Below are positions 1-7,713 of a stretch of DNA of 64,000 nt, piece by piece. The translations under genes and the position numbers were made by a program. The number at the start of each line of letters is the position of its first letter. Position 1 is the stretch's first letter. The stretch spans positions 30,929 to 94,928 of the forward strand of contig CAZRKC010000007.1 of NCBI GenBank assembly GCA_964600665.1. The letters run 5' to 3'. The notes under the pieces are model-generated. The model had not been told where the DNA came from, searched no databases, and saw nothing but the letters and a program-made list of their open reading frames with translations. The DNA is from CAZRKC01 sp964600665. Lineage in GTDB: Bacteria; Bacillota; SLNR01.

Positions 1-164
1 CGAAAGTCTGTTAAAAGAACATTTTCCTTTGCTGAGACAATGACAATACCCGAAGAACCTGTGAATCCACTCATATACATCCGATTTTCGGGTTTCATAA
101 TTACCATACCGTCAATATTCTTTTCATTCATTGACATGTGAAGGTTGTTAATCCGGTGTTTCAA
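1..164 (-). CDS. Xaa-Pro aminopeptidase (M24 family), N-terminal fragment cut by the window edge
   Basis: About 54 N-terminal residues are visible before the window ends. They include a stretch reading K-P-E-N-R-M-Y-M-S-G-F-T-G-S-S-G followed by L-L-T-D-F, which is the typical start of the creatinase-like N-terminal domain of M24 aminopeptidase P/prolidase proteins; the metal-binding catalytic domain would lie outside. The start is taken as TTG at 164, behind a GAGGTGAG ribosome binding site that overlaps the aroQ stop codon; an in-frame ATG ten codons in is the alternative. The order aroQ then M24 peptidase matches yqhS-yqhT in Bacillus subtilis, where efp follows. The family call is firm; whether it is a peptidase on a particular substrate cannot be judged. 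Confidence 0.85.
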   Translation of the reverse strand, partial: MKHRINNLHMSMNEKNIDGMVIMKPENRMYMSGFTGSSGIVIVSAKENVLLTDF

Positions 165-173
165 AAACTCACC

Positions 174-614
174 TCATTTACTTGTAAGAAGTATCTTCAA
201 TGATTCAACTGCAGCCAAGTAGGATACATAACCCATGCCACAAATGAATCCTGTTGCTGAACGTGCAGTCAACGAGGATGATCGAAAAAGCTCCCTGGAG
301 AAAAGGTTAGACATATGAACTTCAATTACCGGAATCGTAACACTTATCAGTGCATCCAGCAAAGAAACACTGTAATGAGTGAGGCCGCCTGGATTGATAA
401 TGAGCCCGTGGTATAATGTGACGGATTCTTGGACCCAATCGATGATTTGTCCTTCATGATTTGATTGCTTAATATCAATTTCCAGTCCATTAGCAGCCGC
501 ATATTCTATTATATGAGAGTTGATTACACTAATCGAATCATACCCATATATTTCAGGTTCACGACTACCGATAAGGTTTAAATTGGGTCCATGAATCACT
601 AGAAGTTTATGCAA
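174..614 (-). CDS. aroQ: 3-dehydroquinate dehydratase, type II
   Basis: This enzyme dehydrates 3-dehydroquinate to 3-dehydroshikimate, the third step of the shikimate pathway, in the cytoplasm. The protein starts with the type II signature G-P-N-L-N-L-I-G, followed by the flexible-loop Arg18 and Tyr23 and the catalytic His100 in V-I-E-V-H-M-S-N. The frame is open back to an ATG at 641, but I place the start at TTG 614, eight bases after an AGGGGGG ribosome binding site; that gives 146 residues, the usual length, whereas the longer form adds nine residues unlike the family. It sits just upstream of the M24 peptidase gene. aroB, aroK and aroE lie about 14 kb away in this window. Confidence 0.95.
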   Translation of the reverse strand: MHKLLVIHGPNLNLIGSREPEIYGYDSISVINSHIIEYAAANGLEIDIKQSNHEGQIIDWVQESVTLYHGLIINPGGLTHYSVSLLDALISVTIPVIEVHMSNLFSRELFRSSSLTARSATGFICGMGYVSYLAAVESLKILLTSK

Positions 615-771
615 TTTCGAGACCCCCCTGAAGATACACATAACAATACTATCATAAATAGAAGCCCTTGGATAGCCTAATTGCCAATCGTCCTATTGAT
701 TGGAACTCCATTGTACTGCATGAAGTGTATCTGAATGTCAATTCCCAACTACTGTTTATTAGTTTTTATTT

Positions 772-1755
772 TTAGGCAAATGTCCGCATTGCTTCGCGAA
801 CCTCTTGCATAGTCTGCGCTGCGACTAATCTCGCTTTTTTCGCTCCTTCCGCGAGGACATCGTCTACATACGAACTATCTTTTTCCAACTCAGCTCTTCT
901 TGCATGAATTGGCATAAGTGTTTCGGTTAATCTATTTACTAAATTATTTTTGCATGCAACACATCCAATACTTCCTTTTCGGCAATCCGATGTAATTGAC
1001 TCAATCATATCACTAGAAAAAATTGTGTGAAATTTATGCACGATGCAGACCTCAGGGTGTCCAGGGTCGGATTTGCTGATCCGTTGCGGGTCTGTAATCA
1101 TCATCTGCACTTTCTCTTTGATCTCTTTTGGCGAGGCGGACAAGCTGATGTCATTCCCATAACTCTTACTCATTTTTCTTCCATCGACTCCAGGCAACAT
1201 CGGAACCCGATTTAAAAGGATTTGCGGTTCTGGAAAGACCTCTTTGTAAAGATTATTGAATCGTCTTGCAATTTCCCTGGAAATTTCAAGATGAGCTGCT
1301 TGATCCTCGCCAACTGGGACTCGATTTGCTTTGTATATGATGATATCCACTGTCATCAAAACAGGATAACCCAAGAAGCCATGTGTGGCAATATTTTTTG
1401 ATTCAAGCTGAATTAATTGATCTTTGTATGTAGGGCATCTTTCAAGCCAACTATTTGGAGTAATCATCGAGAGAAGTAAATAAAGCTCAGCATGTTCCTT
1501 TATCATCGATTGAACGAAAATTTTGTTCTTATTTGGATCAAGTCCTGCACTTAACCAATCTATGACCATCTGCCGGGTGTCTTCTTTTATAGATGAAGTG
1601 TTTTCATACCCTGTTGTCAGTGCATGCCAATCAGCGACAAAGAAAAAACAATCGTACGCATCTTGAAGTTTGACCCAGTTATCGAGCGCCCCTAAATAAT
1701 TGCCTAGATGAAGTCTGCCAGTAGGCCTCATCCCACTTAAAATTCTTTCCTTCAC
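772..1755 (-). CDS. trpS: Tryptophan-tRNA ligase
   Basis: Class Ic synthetase that charges tRNA-Trp with tryptophan. The N-terminus carries the HIGH-like motif P-T-G-R-L-H-L-G-N-Y and the middle carries K-M-S-K-S about residue 195, both parts of the ATP site. The frame runs open upstream into the T-box leader, giving a spurious long reading. The real start is GTG 1755, nine bases after AAGGAG; the ATG at 1764 touches that ribosome binding site and is unlikely. The result is 327 residues, the normal length, starting M-K-E-R-I-L-S-G-M-R-P. The gene stands alone after folD and is controlled by its own promoter and a T-box with a UGG specifier. Confidence 0.96.
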   Translation of the reverse strand: MKERILSGMRPTGRLHLGNYLGALDNWVKLQDAYDCFFFVADWHALTTGYENTSSIKEDTRQMVIDWLSAGLDPNKNKIFVQSMIKEHAELYLLLSMITPNSWLERCPTYKDQLIQLESKNIATHGFLGYPVLMTVDIIIYKANRVPVGEDQAAHLEISREIARRFNNLYKEVFPEPQILLNRVPMLPGVDGRKMSKSYGNDISLSASPKEIKEKVQMMITDPQRISKSDPGHPEVCIVHKFHTIFSSDMIESITSDCRKGSIGCVACKNNLVNRLTETLMPIHARRAELEKDSSYVDDVLAEGAKKARLVAAQTMQEVREAMRTFA

Positions 1756-1770
1756 TTTTCCCATCTCCTT

Positions 1771-2022
1771 AAAATAGAATAATGCCATTCGCTCCTCATG
1801 GGGCGAATGGCATTCGCGGTACCACCCAAGTTGTCCGTATGGACCTCTCATACTCGAGGATAATCTCGAGATACCTTTTAACGCAGGTAACGGCATTGCT
1901 TACTCAAATCTTTCAGCATGCAACTCACAGATCCATTCCCATACCTTATTCGCCTCAGGCTCCCACTATCCCCGATTCGCTGTTCGTCTTTGGGTTGGTA
2001 CTTGTTCTGGTCATCGTCATTA
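1771..2022 (-). promoter_or_regulatory. T-box leader of trpS (Trp specifier UGG)
   Basis: Read on the minus strand, this leader holds the conserved T-box antiterminator sequence GGTGGTACCGCG (complement at 1815-1828). It is followed by a terminator hairpin with 12-bp arms AATGCCATTCGC and GCGAATGGCATT (1781-1814) and a short U-rich tail. In the stem I specifier region the sequence GGGAA-UGG-AUC places a tryptophan codon at 1933-1935. By known T-box action, uncharged tRNA-Trp pairs with UGG and with the T-box bulge and prevents termination. Confidence 0.95.
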
Positions 2023-2028
2023 ATCATA

Positions 2029-2057
2029 AATATACTATTGATTTTAGGAATTGTCAA
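2029..2057 (-). promoter_or_regulatory. Sigma-A-type promoter for the trpS T-box transcript
   Basis: On the minus strand a perfect TTGACA (2052-2057) is followed, after 17 bases, by TATATT (2029-2034), which puts the start of transcription near 2022. The -35 element lies inside the last codons of folD (Phe-Asp-Asn), so the promoter and the folD 3' end share sequence. Confidence 0.8.
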
Positions 2058-2901
2058 AACTTTCTTCTGCAGCTAATAAAGTGTTCCGAAGGAGCATGGC
2101 GATTGTCATTGGCCCGACACCACCCGGAACTGGGGTAATAAATGACACGGAATCAACAACACCGTCATAATCTACATCTCCGATGATCTTTTTCCCTATT
2201 CGGTTAATTCCTACATCCACGATCACAGCACCTTCGCTGATCATGTCCCTTTTAATGAATTTTGGTATACCAACAGCAGCCACAATAATCTCTGCTTTTT
2301 TTGTATACTGATTCAAATTCCTTGTACGTGAATGGCAAAATGTGACAGTAGCATTTCTATTTAGCAGAAGCATGCCTAAAGGCTTCCCCACAATATTGCT
2401 TCTTCCGATAACAACAGCGGATTTACCCTCGATGTTGATCTGATAATGGTCCAATAGTTCAATGATCCCTTTTGGCGTGCAGGGTATGAAACCTTTTTCA
2501 TTTAACAATAACTTGCCGACGTTCAGAGGATGGAGACCATCAACATCTTTTCTCGAATCTATCATTTCAATCAATTTCGACGAATCAAATGTATTTGGTA
2601 ATGGTAACTGAAGAAGTATGCCATGGATATCGCTACGAATATTTAGACTCATAATCGTATTTTGTATATCAGTAGTTGTAACATTTTTATCGAAAGTGAC
2701 TTTCTCTGAGTACATACCAACTTCTCGGCATTTTTTTATTTTACTGTTCACATAGATTTCCGAAGCGGGATTATCCCCAACCAGGATTACTGCCAAACCT
2801 GGAACGATGCCATGGGATACTCGGAAATTTGAAACCCCTTCAGCAATTTCCTTAATAATACTCTCTGAAATCAACTTTCCATCCAAAATACGTGCGGGCA
2901 T
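2044..2901 (-). CDS. folD: Bifunctional methylenetetrahydrofolate dehydrogenase / methenyltetrahydrofolate cyclohydrolase
   Basis: FolD interconverts 5,10-methylene-, 5,10-methenyl- and 10-formyl-tetrahydrofolate in the cytoplasm. The 285-residue protein has the family motifs: the Tyr/Lys catalytic region Y-V-N-S-K-I-K-K-C near residue 50, the folate loop G-I-L-L-Q-L-P-L-P near 95, the Rossmann segment V-I-G-R-S-N-I-V-G-K-P near 165 and P-G-G-V-G-P-M-T near 260. Start ATG 2901 has a GGGAGTGG site seven bases upstream. It lies 27 bases after fhs, and the two enzymes act in sequence on C1 units, so they probably form one transcript. Its 3' end contains the trpS -35 element. Confidence 0.96.
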   Translation of the reverse strand: MPARILDGKLISESIIKEIAEGVSNFRVSHGIVPGLAVILVGDNPASEIYVNSKIKKCREVGMYSEKVTFDKNVTTTDIQNTIMSLNIRSDIHGILLQLPLPNTFDSSKLIEMIDSRKDVDGLHPLNVGKLLLNEKGFIPCTPKGIIELLDHYQINIEGKSAVVIGRSNIVGKPLGMLLLNRNATVTFCHSRTRNLNQYTKKAEIIVAAVGIPKFIKRDMISEGAVIVDVGINRIGKKIIGDVDYDGVVDSVSFITPVPGGVGPMTIAMLLRNTLLAAEESFDNS

Positions 2902-2928
2902 AGATAACCACTCCCAGCAAAATAAATA

Positions 2929-4605
2929 TTAAAAGAGACCTTTAATTATCCCATTCTCATCAATATCCATTTTTGTTGCAGCGGGGACTTTTGGTAAACC
3001 AGGCATAGTCATAATCTCTCCTGTCAAGGCTACCAAGAAGCCTGCACCAGCTGAAGGTATGATGTTTCTTACAGAAATCGTGAAACCTGTAGGTCGCCCC
3101 AGCAATGTCTGATCATCTGAAAGTGAATATTGTGTTTTTGCCATACAAATGGGTAGTTTATTAAGACCGATTTTTGAATACTTACGCATGCTTTTTTCTG
3201 CTTCTCGTGAAAACTCAACTTTGTCAGCACCGTAAATTTTGGTAGCTATCATTGTGATCTTATCTTTGATAGATATATCAAGAGGATACAAATATTCAAA
3301 TGTTTCATGACCATGGTTATTAATTTGTTTCAGTACAAGCGTTGCCAAATCGATTCCGCCTTCTCCGCCCTTTTCCCATACTTCAGACAATGCGACTGGT
3401 ACACGAAGTTTTTCACACAGTTCCTTTATTAGATCTAATTCATCAACAGTGTCAGTTGGGAACCTATTAATGGCTACAATACATGGTATTCGGAATTGAT
3501 TGATATTCTCAATATGCTTCTCGAGGTTTTCCATGCCTTTGGTTAATGCAGCCAAGTCTTCCTTACCTAAATCCTCTTTCATGACTCCTCCATGCAGTTT
3601 CAGTGCTCTGACTGTAGCAACAATAACAGTTGCAGAAGGTTTAATCTCTCCAGCCCGGCATTTGATATCAAAAAACTTTTCAGCACCCAAATCGGCCCCG
3701 AATCCTGCTTCTGTAACAACATAATCTGCTAACTTCATTGCCATTTTCGTCGCCATTATACTATTACATCCATGTGCAATGTTTGCAAACGGACCTCCAT
3801 GAATAAACGCTGGGGTGTTTTCAAGGGTTTGAACAAAATTAGGTTTGATTGCATCTTTAAGTAGTAAAGCCATCGCCCCCTGTGCATTTAGATCTCCAGC
3901 GGTTACCGGTTCCCCATTGTATTTATATCCAATAATAATCTGAGATAAGCGATTCTTTAGGTCACTCAAGCTAATTGAAAGACATAGAATTGCCATTACT
4001 TCTGAAGCAACTGATATCATAAATGCGTCTTCTCGTGGTACTCCCTGCGTTTTTCCTCCGAGTCCTATTACAATGTTACGTAATGCCCGTTCATTCATAT
4101 CCATAACCCGTTTGTAAATAATACTTTGTGGATCTATTCCGAGCTCATTCCCTTGATATATATGATTGTCAAGAATGGCAGCCAATAAATTATGGGCAGT
4201 GGTCACTGCGTGTATGTCACCGGTAAAATGCAGATTGATGTCTTCCATTGGTACAACCTGCGCATATCCTCCACCAGCTGCGCCACCTTTTACTCCCATA
4301 CAAGGCCCTAACGAAGGTTCCCTAAGTGTGATAATAGCCTTTTTACCGAGTTTCGCAAGCGCTTGCCCTAAACCGACTGTTGTAGTGGTTTTCCCTTCTC
4401 CTGCAGCTGTCGGATTGATTGCAGTAACAAGGATTACTTTTCCATCTTCATTATTTTTAAGATGCTCCCAAGCGGACAGATTAATTTTGGCTTTAAAGTT
4501 CCCATATAACTCAACATCTGATTCCTTCAACCCAAGATCTGTTGCTAGTTCAATTATTGGCCTCATGGTTGCTTCCTGAGCAATTTCTATGTCTGTTCTC
4601 ATCAT
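2929..4605 (-). CDS. fhs: Formate-tetrahydrofolate ligase
   Basis: Fhs makes 10-formyl-tetrahydrofolate from formate, ATP and tetrahydrofolate; it serves purine synthesis and, in acetogens and amino-acid fermenters, the methyl branch of C1 metabolism. The 558-residue protein has the P-loop-like motif A-A-G-E-G-K-T-T-T near residue 70 and the conserved G-G-A-A-G-G-G-Y-A-Q-V block near 110. Two ATG codons stand next to each other at 4605 and 4602 behind GGAGTGA; either may be used. It is followed by folD. Nothing in the sequence shows other Wood-Ljungdahl genes nearby, so acetogenesis cannot be claimed. Confidence 0.96.
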   Translation of the reverse strand: MMRTDIEIAQEATMRPIIELATDLGLKESDVELYGNFKAKINLSAWEHLKNNEDGKVILVTAINPTAAGEGKTTTTVGLGQALAKLGKKAIITLREPSLGPCMGVKGGAAGGGYAQVVPMEDINLHFTGDIHAVTTAHNLLAAILDNHIYQGNELGIDPQSIIYKRVMDMNERALRNIVIGLGGKTQGVPREDAFMISVASEVMAILCLSISLSDLKNRLSQIIIGYKYNGEPVTAGDLNAQGAMALLLKDAIKPNFVQTLENTPAFIHGGPFANIAHGCNSIMATKMAMKLADYVVTEAGFGADLGAEKFFDIKCRAGEIKPSATVIVATVRALKLHGGVMKEDLGKEDLAALTKGMENLEKHIENINQFRIPCIVAINRFPTDTVDELDLIKELCEKLRVPVALSEVWEKGGEGGIDLATLVLKQINNHGHETFEYLYPLDISIKDKITMIATKIYGADKVEFSREAEKSMRKYSKIGLNKLPICMAKTQYSLSDDQTLLGRPTGFTISVRNIIPSAGAGFLVALTGEIMTMPGLPKVPAATKMDIDENGIIKGLF

Positions 4606-4680
4606 CTGTTCACTCCATTCTAAGGCTGACTTTTCAGTTATTTAATTTTCGATTAAATCAACCCTTATCCTGCCACTTAC

Positions 4681-4710
4681 AAAAAAAAAAGGCCTACATT
4701 ATTATAGGCC
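4681..4710 (-). terminator. Rho-independent terminator closing the Tad pilus operon
   Basis: The hairpin GGCCTA-8-TAGGCC (4691-4710) is followed on the minus strand by ten T residues (4681-4690), an intrinsic terminator placed 14 bases after the last tad gene and before fhs. Confidence 0.9.
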
Positions 4711-4723
4711 GTAAGATTAGCAG

Positions 4724-5221
4724 CTATCTTTCTTCTCTATCAACTACACTTGAGTCGGAATGAACTGTTAAAAATATGTCCTTTCGAAATGGTATAAACG
4801 AAGTTTTTATAGGGTAATCAACTCTGACGCAAACGGTCGGCTCCAGCAAAATTCTCATTGTGTGCGCATCTATTGATGGAACCCCATCATTGATGTTGTG
4901 CACATTAACGATAACTTTCAATGAACTTTCATCTCGAAGGTGTTTTATATTTTTTTTGATATTTAATTCTGTCCAATATTTCGCTTCTGCTTGTGCTCTC
5001 AAAGGGTCAATGTACAATACGCCCTCGGCAAGCAAATCGAGATTTAAACATTGCGCACCAGCAAGCGACCCGAAATCAGCAGCTGCCTGAACGACCCCTT
5101 TTGTGTTAATCATGAGTCCAATATCCAGAACTAAACCGAGAATAGTTATAATTACTGGCATGGATATAATCATCATCACTGCTATCGATCCATTCACCGA
5201 TTTATTTTTGATGTTGTTCAT
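4724..5221 (-). CDS. TadG-like pilus-assembly pseudopilin/minor component
   Basis: A 165-residue protein with a single hydrophobic segment at residues 13-38, preceded by a short hydrophilic stretch with N-G-S-I-A-V-M. This is the layout of the TadE/TadG-like family, minor components anchored in the membrane that support Flp pilus assembly. The rest is a predicted extracellular domain without a recognisable fold; full-length proteobacterial TadG proteins also carry a von Willebrand domain, which is absent here. It is the last gene of the tad operon, and its ATG overlaps the tadE stop by four bases (ATGA), suggesting translational coupling. A good terminator follows. Confidence 0.75.
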   Translation of the reverse strand: MNNIKNKSVNGSIAVMMIISMPVIITILGLVLDIGLMINTKGVVQAAADFGSLAGAQCLNLDLLAEGVLYIDPLRAQAEAKYWTELNIKKNIKHLRDESSLKVIVNVHNINDGVPSIDAHTMRILLEPTVCVRVDYPIKTSFIPFRKDIFLTVHSDSSVVDREER

Positions 5222-5637
5222 TTGACATTTTCGCTTCTTGTAGTGAATTCCACTTCAAGATTGATATTACTCCTTGCGAGGCGCCGAATCATCGGTGTAA
5301 TGAACTCATGAACATACATTAGCTTTACTTTGATCGGAGACCCGTATCCAGCTTTCTTTGGGTGAATGTCAACCGCTACATCATCATATGAAAACCCATT
5401 CTTTTCAAGAGTATTAATAATCCGCTCGTATACAATAGGTGTTGCTCCACCTTCAATAGCTGCGAGACGACCCCCTTCACGAGCTGCAGATGAGAGAATT
5501 ATCCGTTTATTCATCATTATGCCACAATCAATAATTGAGAAGAAAAGTAGCATAATAATTGAAAATACGAGAACAAACTCAGCAACGACGGCTCCTTTGT
5601 TATTTACGCAATACTCTGAGCTTCTAAGTTGCCGCAT
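5218..5637 (-). CDS. tadE: TadE-like pilus-assembly protein
   Basis: 139 residues. The N-terminus reads N-N-K-G-A-V-V-A-E-F-V-L-V, the TadE hallmark in which a Gly precedes a pilin-like Ala/Val-X-X-Glu-Phe segment and a transmembrane helix at residues 15-40. In known Tad systems TadE is a pseudopilin processed by the prepilin peptidase and needed for pilus biogenesis. A further conserved piece, S-A-A-R-E-G-G-R near residue 50, is typical of the family. It lies two bases after the flp pilin gene and overlaps the next gene by four bases. Confidence 0.82.
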   Translation of the reverse strand: MRQLRSSEYCVNNKGAVVAEFVLVFSIIMLLFFSIIDCGIMMNKRIILSSAAREGGRLAAIEGGATPIVYERIINTLEKNGFSYDDVAVDIHPKKAGYGSPIKVKLMYVHEFITPMIRRLARSNINLEVEFTTRSENVK

Positions 5638-5639
5638 GA

Positions 5640-5828
5640 TTATCTACCTGCGTTTTGCAAATCAGTAATAATCTCGAATAATCTTGCATTCAACTCTCCT
5701 CCTAGGGTAGATAAAGTCCCTATGAGGATTATTACGACAAGTGCTAGCAGAAGAGCATACTCAGCTGTAGCGGCTCCCCTTTCTTCTGTCATCACCATTT
5801 TAATAATCATTGCCAGATTGTTTATCAT
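5640..5828 (-). CDS. flp: Flp-type type IVb pilin
   Basis: A 62-residue prepilin. After a short leader the sequence E-E-R-G-A-A-T-A-E-Y-A-L-L fits the Flp rule: prepilin peptidase cuts after the Gly (residue 18), leaving mature Ala1 with Glu5-Tyr6, followed by a hydrophobic helix to about residue 43. The mature pilin is about 44 residues, in the Flp range. Start ATG 5828 has a GAGGAGG site. Only one pilin gene is present in the operon, between tadC and tadE. By family knowledge it forms the bundled, adhesive Tad/Flp pilus shaft. Confidence 0.9.
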   Translation of the reverse strand: MINNLAMIIKMVMTEERGAATAEYALLLALVVIILIGTLSTLGGELNARLFEIITDLQNAGR

Positions 5829-5847
5829 TTATATTCCTCCTCTTGAT

Positions 5848-6747
5848 TTACCATGAATTTTGCATGAAAGAAATTAAGCTTGGCATAAGTGTGATTGTGA
5901 ATACAAGAGGCATAAAAAAGCATAAAGTAATTACTGTCATTTTCAGTGGGAGACTACCGATTTTCTCCTCAATCCTTTGGGCATTGAGTTGCCGCATGAT
6001 GATAATCAATGCTTTTATTGAGGTCTCGATCGGATTACCCATTCTGATACTCTGTATCAAAGAATTTACAAATGTATTAACTTCGGGCATTTCAAGCAAT
6101 CGACTCATGTTTGCTAGAGCATCCTGTAATCTTACTCCAATTTCCACCTCCCTCAGACATTTTTGCAACTCATCGGAAAATGCACCTCCTTTCTTTGTGA
6201 TGATAGTTTGAAGTGCTCGATGAAGTCCCATACCCCCATTAGTACAGAGAATCATAAGTTCGAGAACTTCCGGCATCTGTTCGATAATTTCTGCTCTCCT
6301 TTTCTTTCTTTTGTATGCAAGGTATAGATCTGGGACTTGGAATCCCACAAAACCTGAGGCTATTATGATGGATAGTGAAACGCTTTGATTGAAGAGAATC
6401 TTTGCTAAAATCGACGCCACTGTTACAAGTATTGTAAGAAATGTTTTAATCCAATAAATCTCCTCGACACTGGTTTTTTCTGACAAGCCAGCCATTGCGA
6501 GTTTTTTTACATATAGTGTTTCAATTTTTTCCCGATTTATTCTGCTTAGGTGATGGTTAACTTTGCGCCATAAATATGGTTTTACACTTAAAGATTCAAC
6601 TTCTCTCAACTTCATCAATTTGTGCCTTGATAATGCAGACCCAAATATATAGTTTTCTAAAACATGCCTTGTGGGGGCAGAGTGAGCAAGCAATAATAGT
6701 ATTGTGGCCAGTGCTCCGGTAATTGCGGCGATAATTGCTTTATCCAA
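5848..6747 (-). CDS. tadC: Tad pilus inner-membrane platform protein TadC (GspF family)
   Basis: A type II secretion F-domain protein with hydrophobic segments at the N-terminus, in the middle (two helices around residues 95-140) and at the C-terminus. The T2SSF core lies around residues 160-290 and includes E-Q-M-P-E-V-L-E-L-M, G-M-G-L-H-R-A-L and the E-E-K-I-G-S-L-P-L-K-M end segment typical of TadC. With TadB it forms the membrane platform that the TadA ATPase turns. The frame opens at TTG 6765 overlapping the tadB stop, but the TTG at 6747 is better placed, five bases after AAGGTGA; either is possible. Confidence 0.87.
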   Translation of the reverse strand: MDKAIIAAITGALATILLLLAHSAPTRHVLENYIFGSALSRHKLMKLREVESLSVKPYLWRKVNHHLSRINREKIETLYVKKLAMAGLSEKTSVEEIYWIKTFLTILVTVASILAKILFNQSVSLSIIIASGFVGFQVPDLYLAYKRKKRRAEIIEQMPEVLELMILCTNGGMGLHRALQTIITKKGGAFSDELQKCLREVEIGVRLQDALANMSRLLEMPEVNTFVNSLIQSIRMGNPIETSIKALIIIMRQLNAQRIEEKIGSLPLKMTVITLCFFMPLVFTITLMPSLISFMQNSW

Positions 6748-6761
6748 AGATTTCACCTTCT

Positions 6762-7688
6762 TCAAGTAATAGTATGAATGTTAGCAAGTCTTTTTATTGC
6801 AAAGACCCCAAGCCCCCACAAGACAAAGGAAATTGTAAGTGCTGATCGACCAAGATCCGTATTTAACAGCGGCATGAGCATGTCTGGATGAAACAAACGA
6901 AAGTATATGCATAGTATTATCGGAATGAATATGAGAAGATTTGCTGTTAATCTCACTTCAGACGTTTTTGAGCGCATATCACCTTTTTGCATTTTCCTTT
7001 GCCTCATCAATATCTCCATCTTACTTAGGACCTCTATCAAATCTCCCCCCGATGATCGATTAATTTCAATTGCATGACAGAAATATTCATAGTCATCATT
7101 TTGCAGACTGCGATCTAGTTGTTTAAGCGAATCTGACAGGCTTATTCCTATTCTATATCGATCGATTACTTGCTGCAGCTGACTTCTCATCGGATCTTGG
7201 ACTTCTGGTATTGTCTGCTCGATTGCTTGAACAAGATTCAAGCCTGCATAAAGATTGCATATTATGTAAGTTACAGCTTGTTCAAACTGCTCAGTGAATT
7301 TGCTTTTATTTTGACTAATTCGAGTGCTGATCCAGGAATTGATAAGTATTGCGATAAGCAGAATTATGGCAAGCCCCATTATCGTTCCACTACTGACTGA
7401 AATGATTGAAAATGTAACTGGTACGCCAATGATAAGTTGTTTTAGTAATTTTTGGGGATCAATATTTGCAGCAATTAATCTTTCAATATAAAACAATTTA
7501 ATGTTATGGTACACAGTGCTGCTATGACGCTTTATGGGTACCATAAGCTCTTTTTGTGTATTCATCACCTGGTGGAGCCTTTTGTTATTGCTAGGGAAAT
7601 TGTAAAGATGTTTTTTATATGGAATGGTTATCACCAAATACAGTGAGAAGCCAAACAAAACCGAGACAAATGCATATAGTGCAGTCAA
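6762..7688 (-). CDS. tadB: Tad pilus inner-membrane platform protein TadB (GspF family)
   Basis: 308 residues with an N-terminal helix, a pair of helices around residues 90-125 and C-terminal helices around 245-300, enclosing a cytoplasmic T2SSF domain with F-E-Q-A-V-T-Y-I, G-L-N-L-V-Q-A-I-E and the G-G-D-L-I-E-V-L motif near residue 205. It is the partner of TadC in the pilus assembly platform. The start is TTG 7688 behind AAAGGTGAGG. The gene overlaps tadC and follows tadA by 25 bases, as expected for one operon. Confidence 0.87.
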   Translation of the reverse strand: MTALYAFVSVLFGFSLYLVITIPYKKHLYNFPSNNKRLHQVMNTQKELMVPIKRHSSTVYHNIKLFYIERLIAANIDPQKLLKQLIIGVPVTFSIISVSSGTIMGLAIILLIAILINSWISTRISQNKSKFTEQFEQAVTYIICNLYAGLNLVQAIEQTIPEVQDPMRSQLQQVIDRYRIGISLSDSLKQLDRSLQNDDYEYFCHAIEINRSSGGDLIEVLSKMEILMRQRKMQKGDMRSKTSEVRLTANLLIFIPIILCIYFRLFHPDMLMPLLNTDLGRSALTISFVLWGLGVFAIKRLANIHTIT

Positions 7689-7713
7689 GACCTCACCTTT
7701 CTTTCTCTAACCT

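Noticed and set aside
710..741. Possible aroQ promoter TTGACA ... TACAAT on the minus strand
   Set aside because: The spacer is 20 bases, too long for a normal sigma-A promoter; nothing else in 615-771 is convincing.
1756..1896. Upstream extension of the trpS frame
   Set aside because: It translates the T-box antiterminator and terminator, lacks a ribosome binding site and does not resemble TrpRS N-termini.
4166..4579. 137-codon plus-strand frame opposite fhs
   Set aside because: It lies wholly antisense to a clear housekeeping gene, has no ribosome binding site and its composition is that of a complementary shadow.
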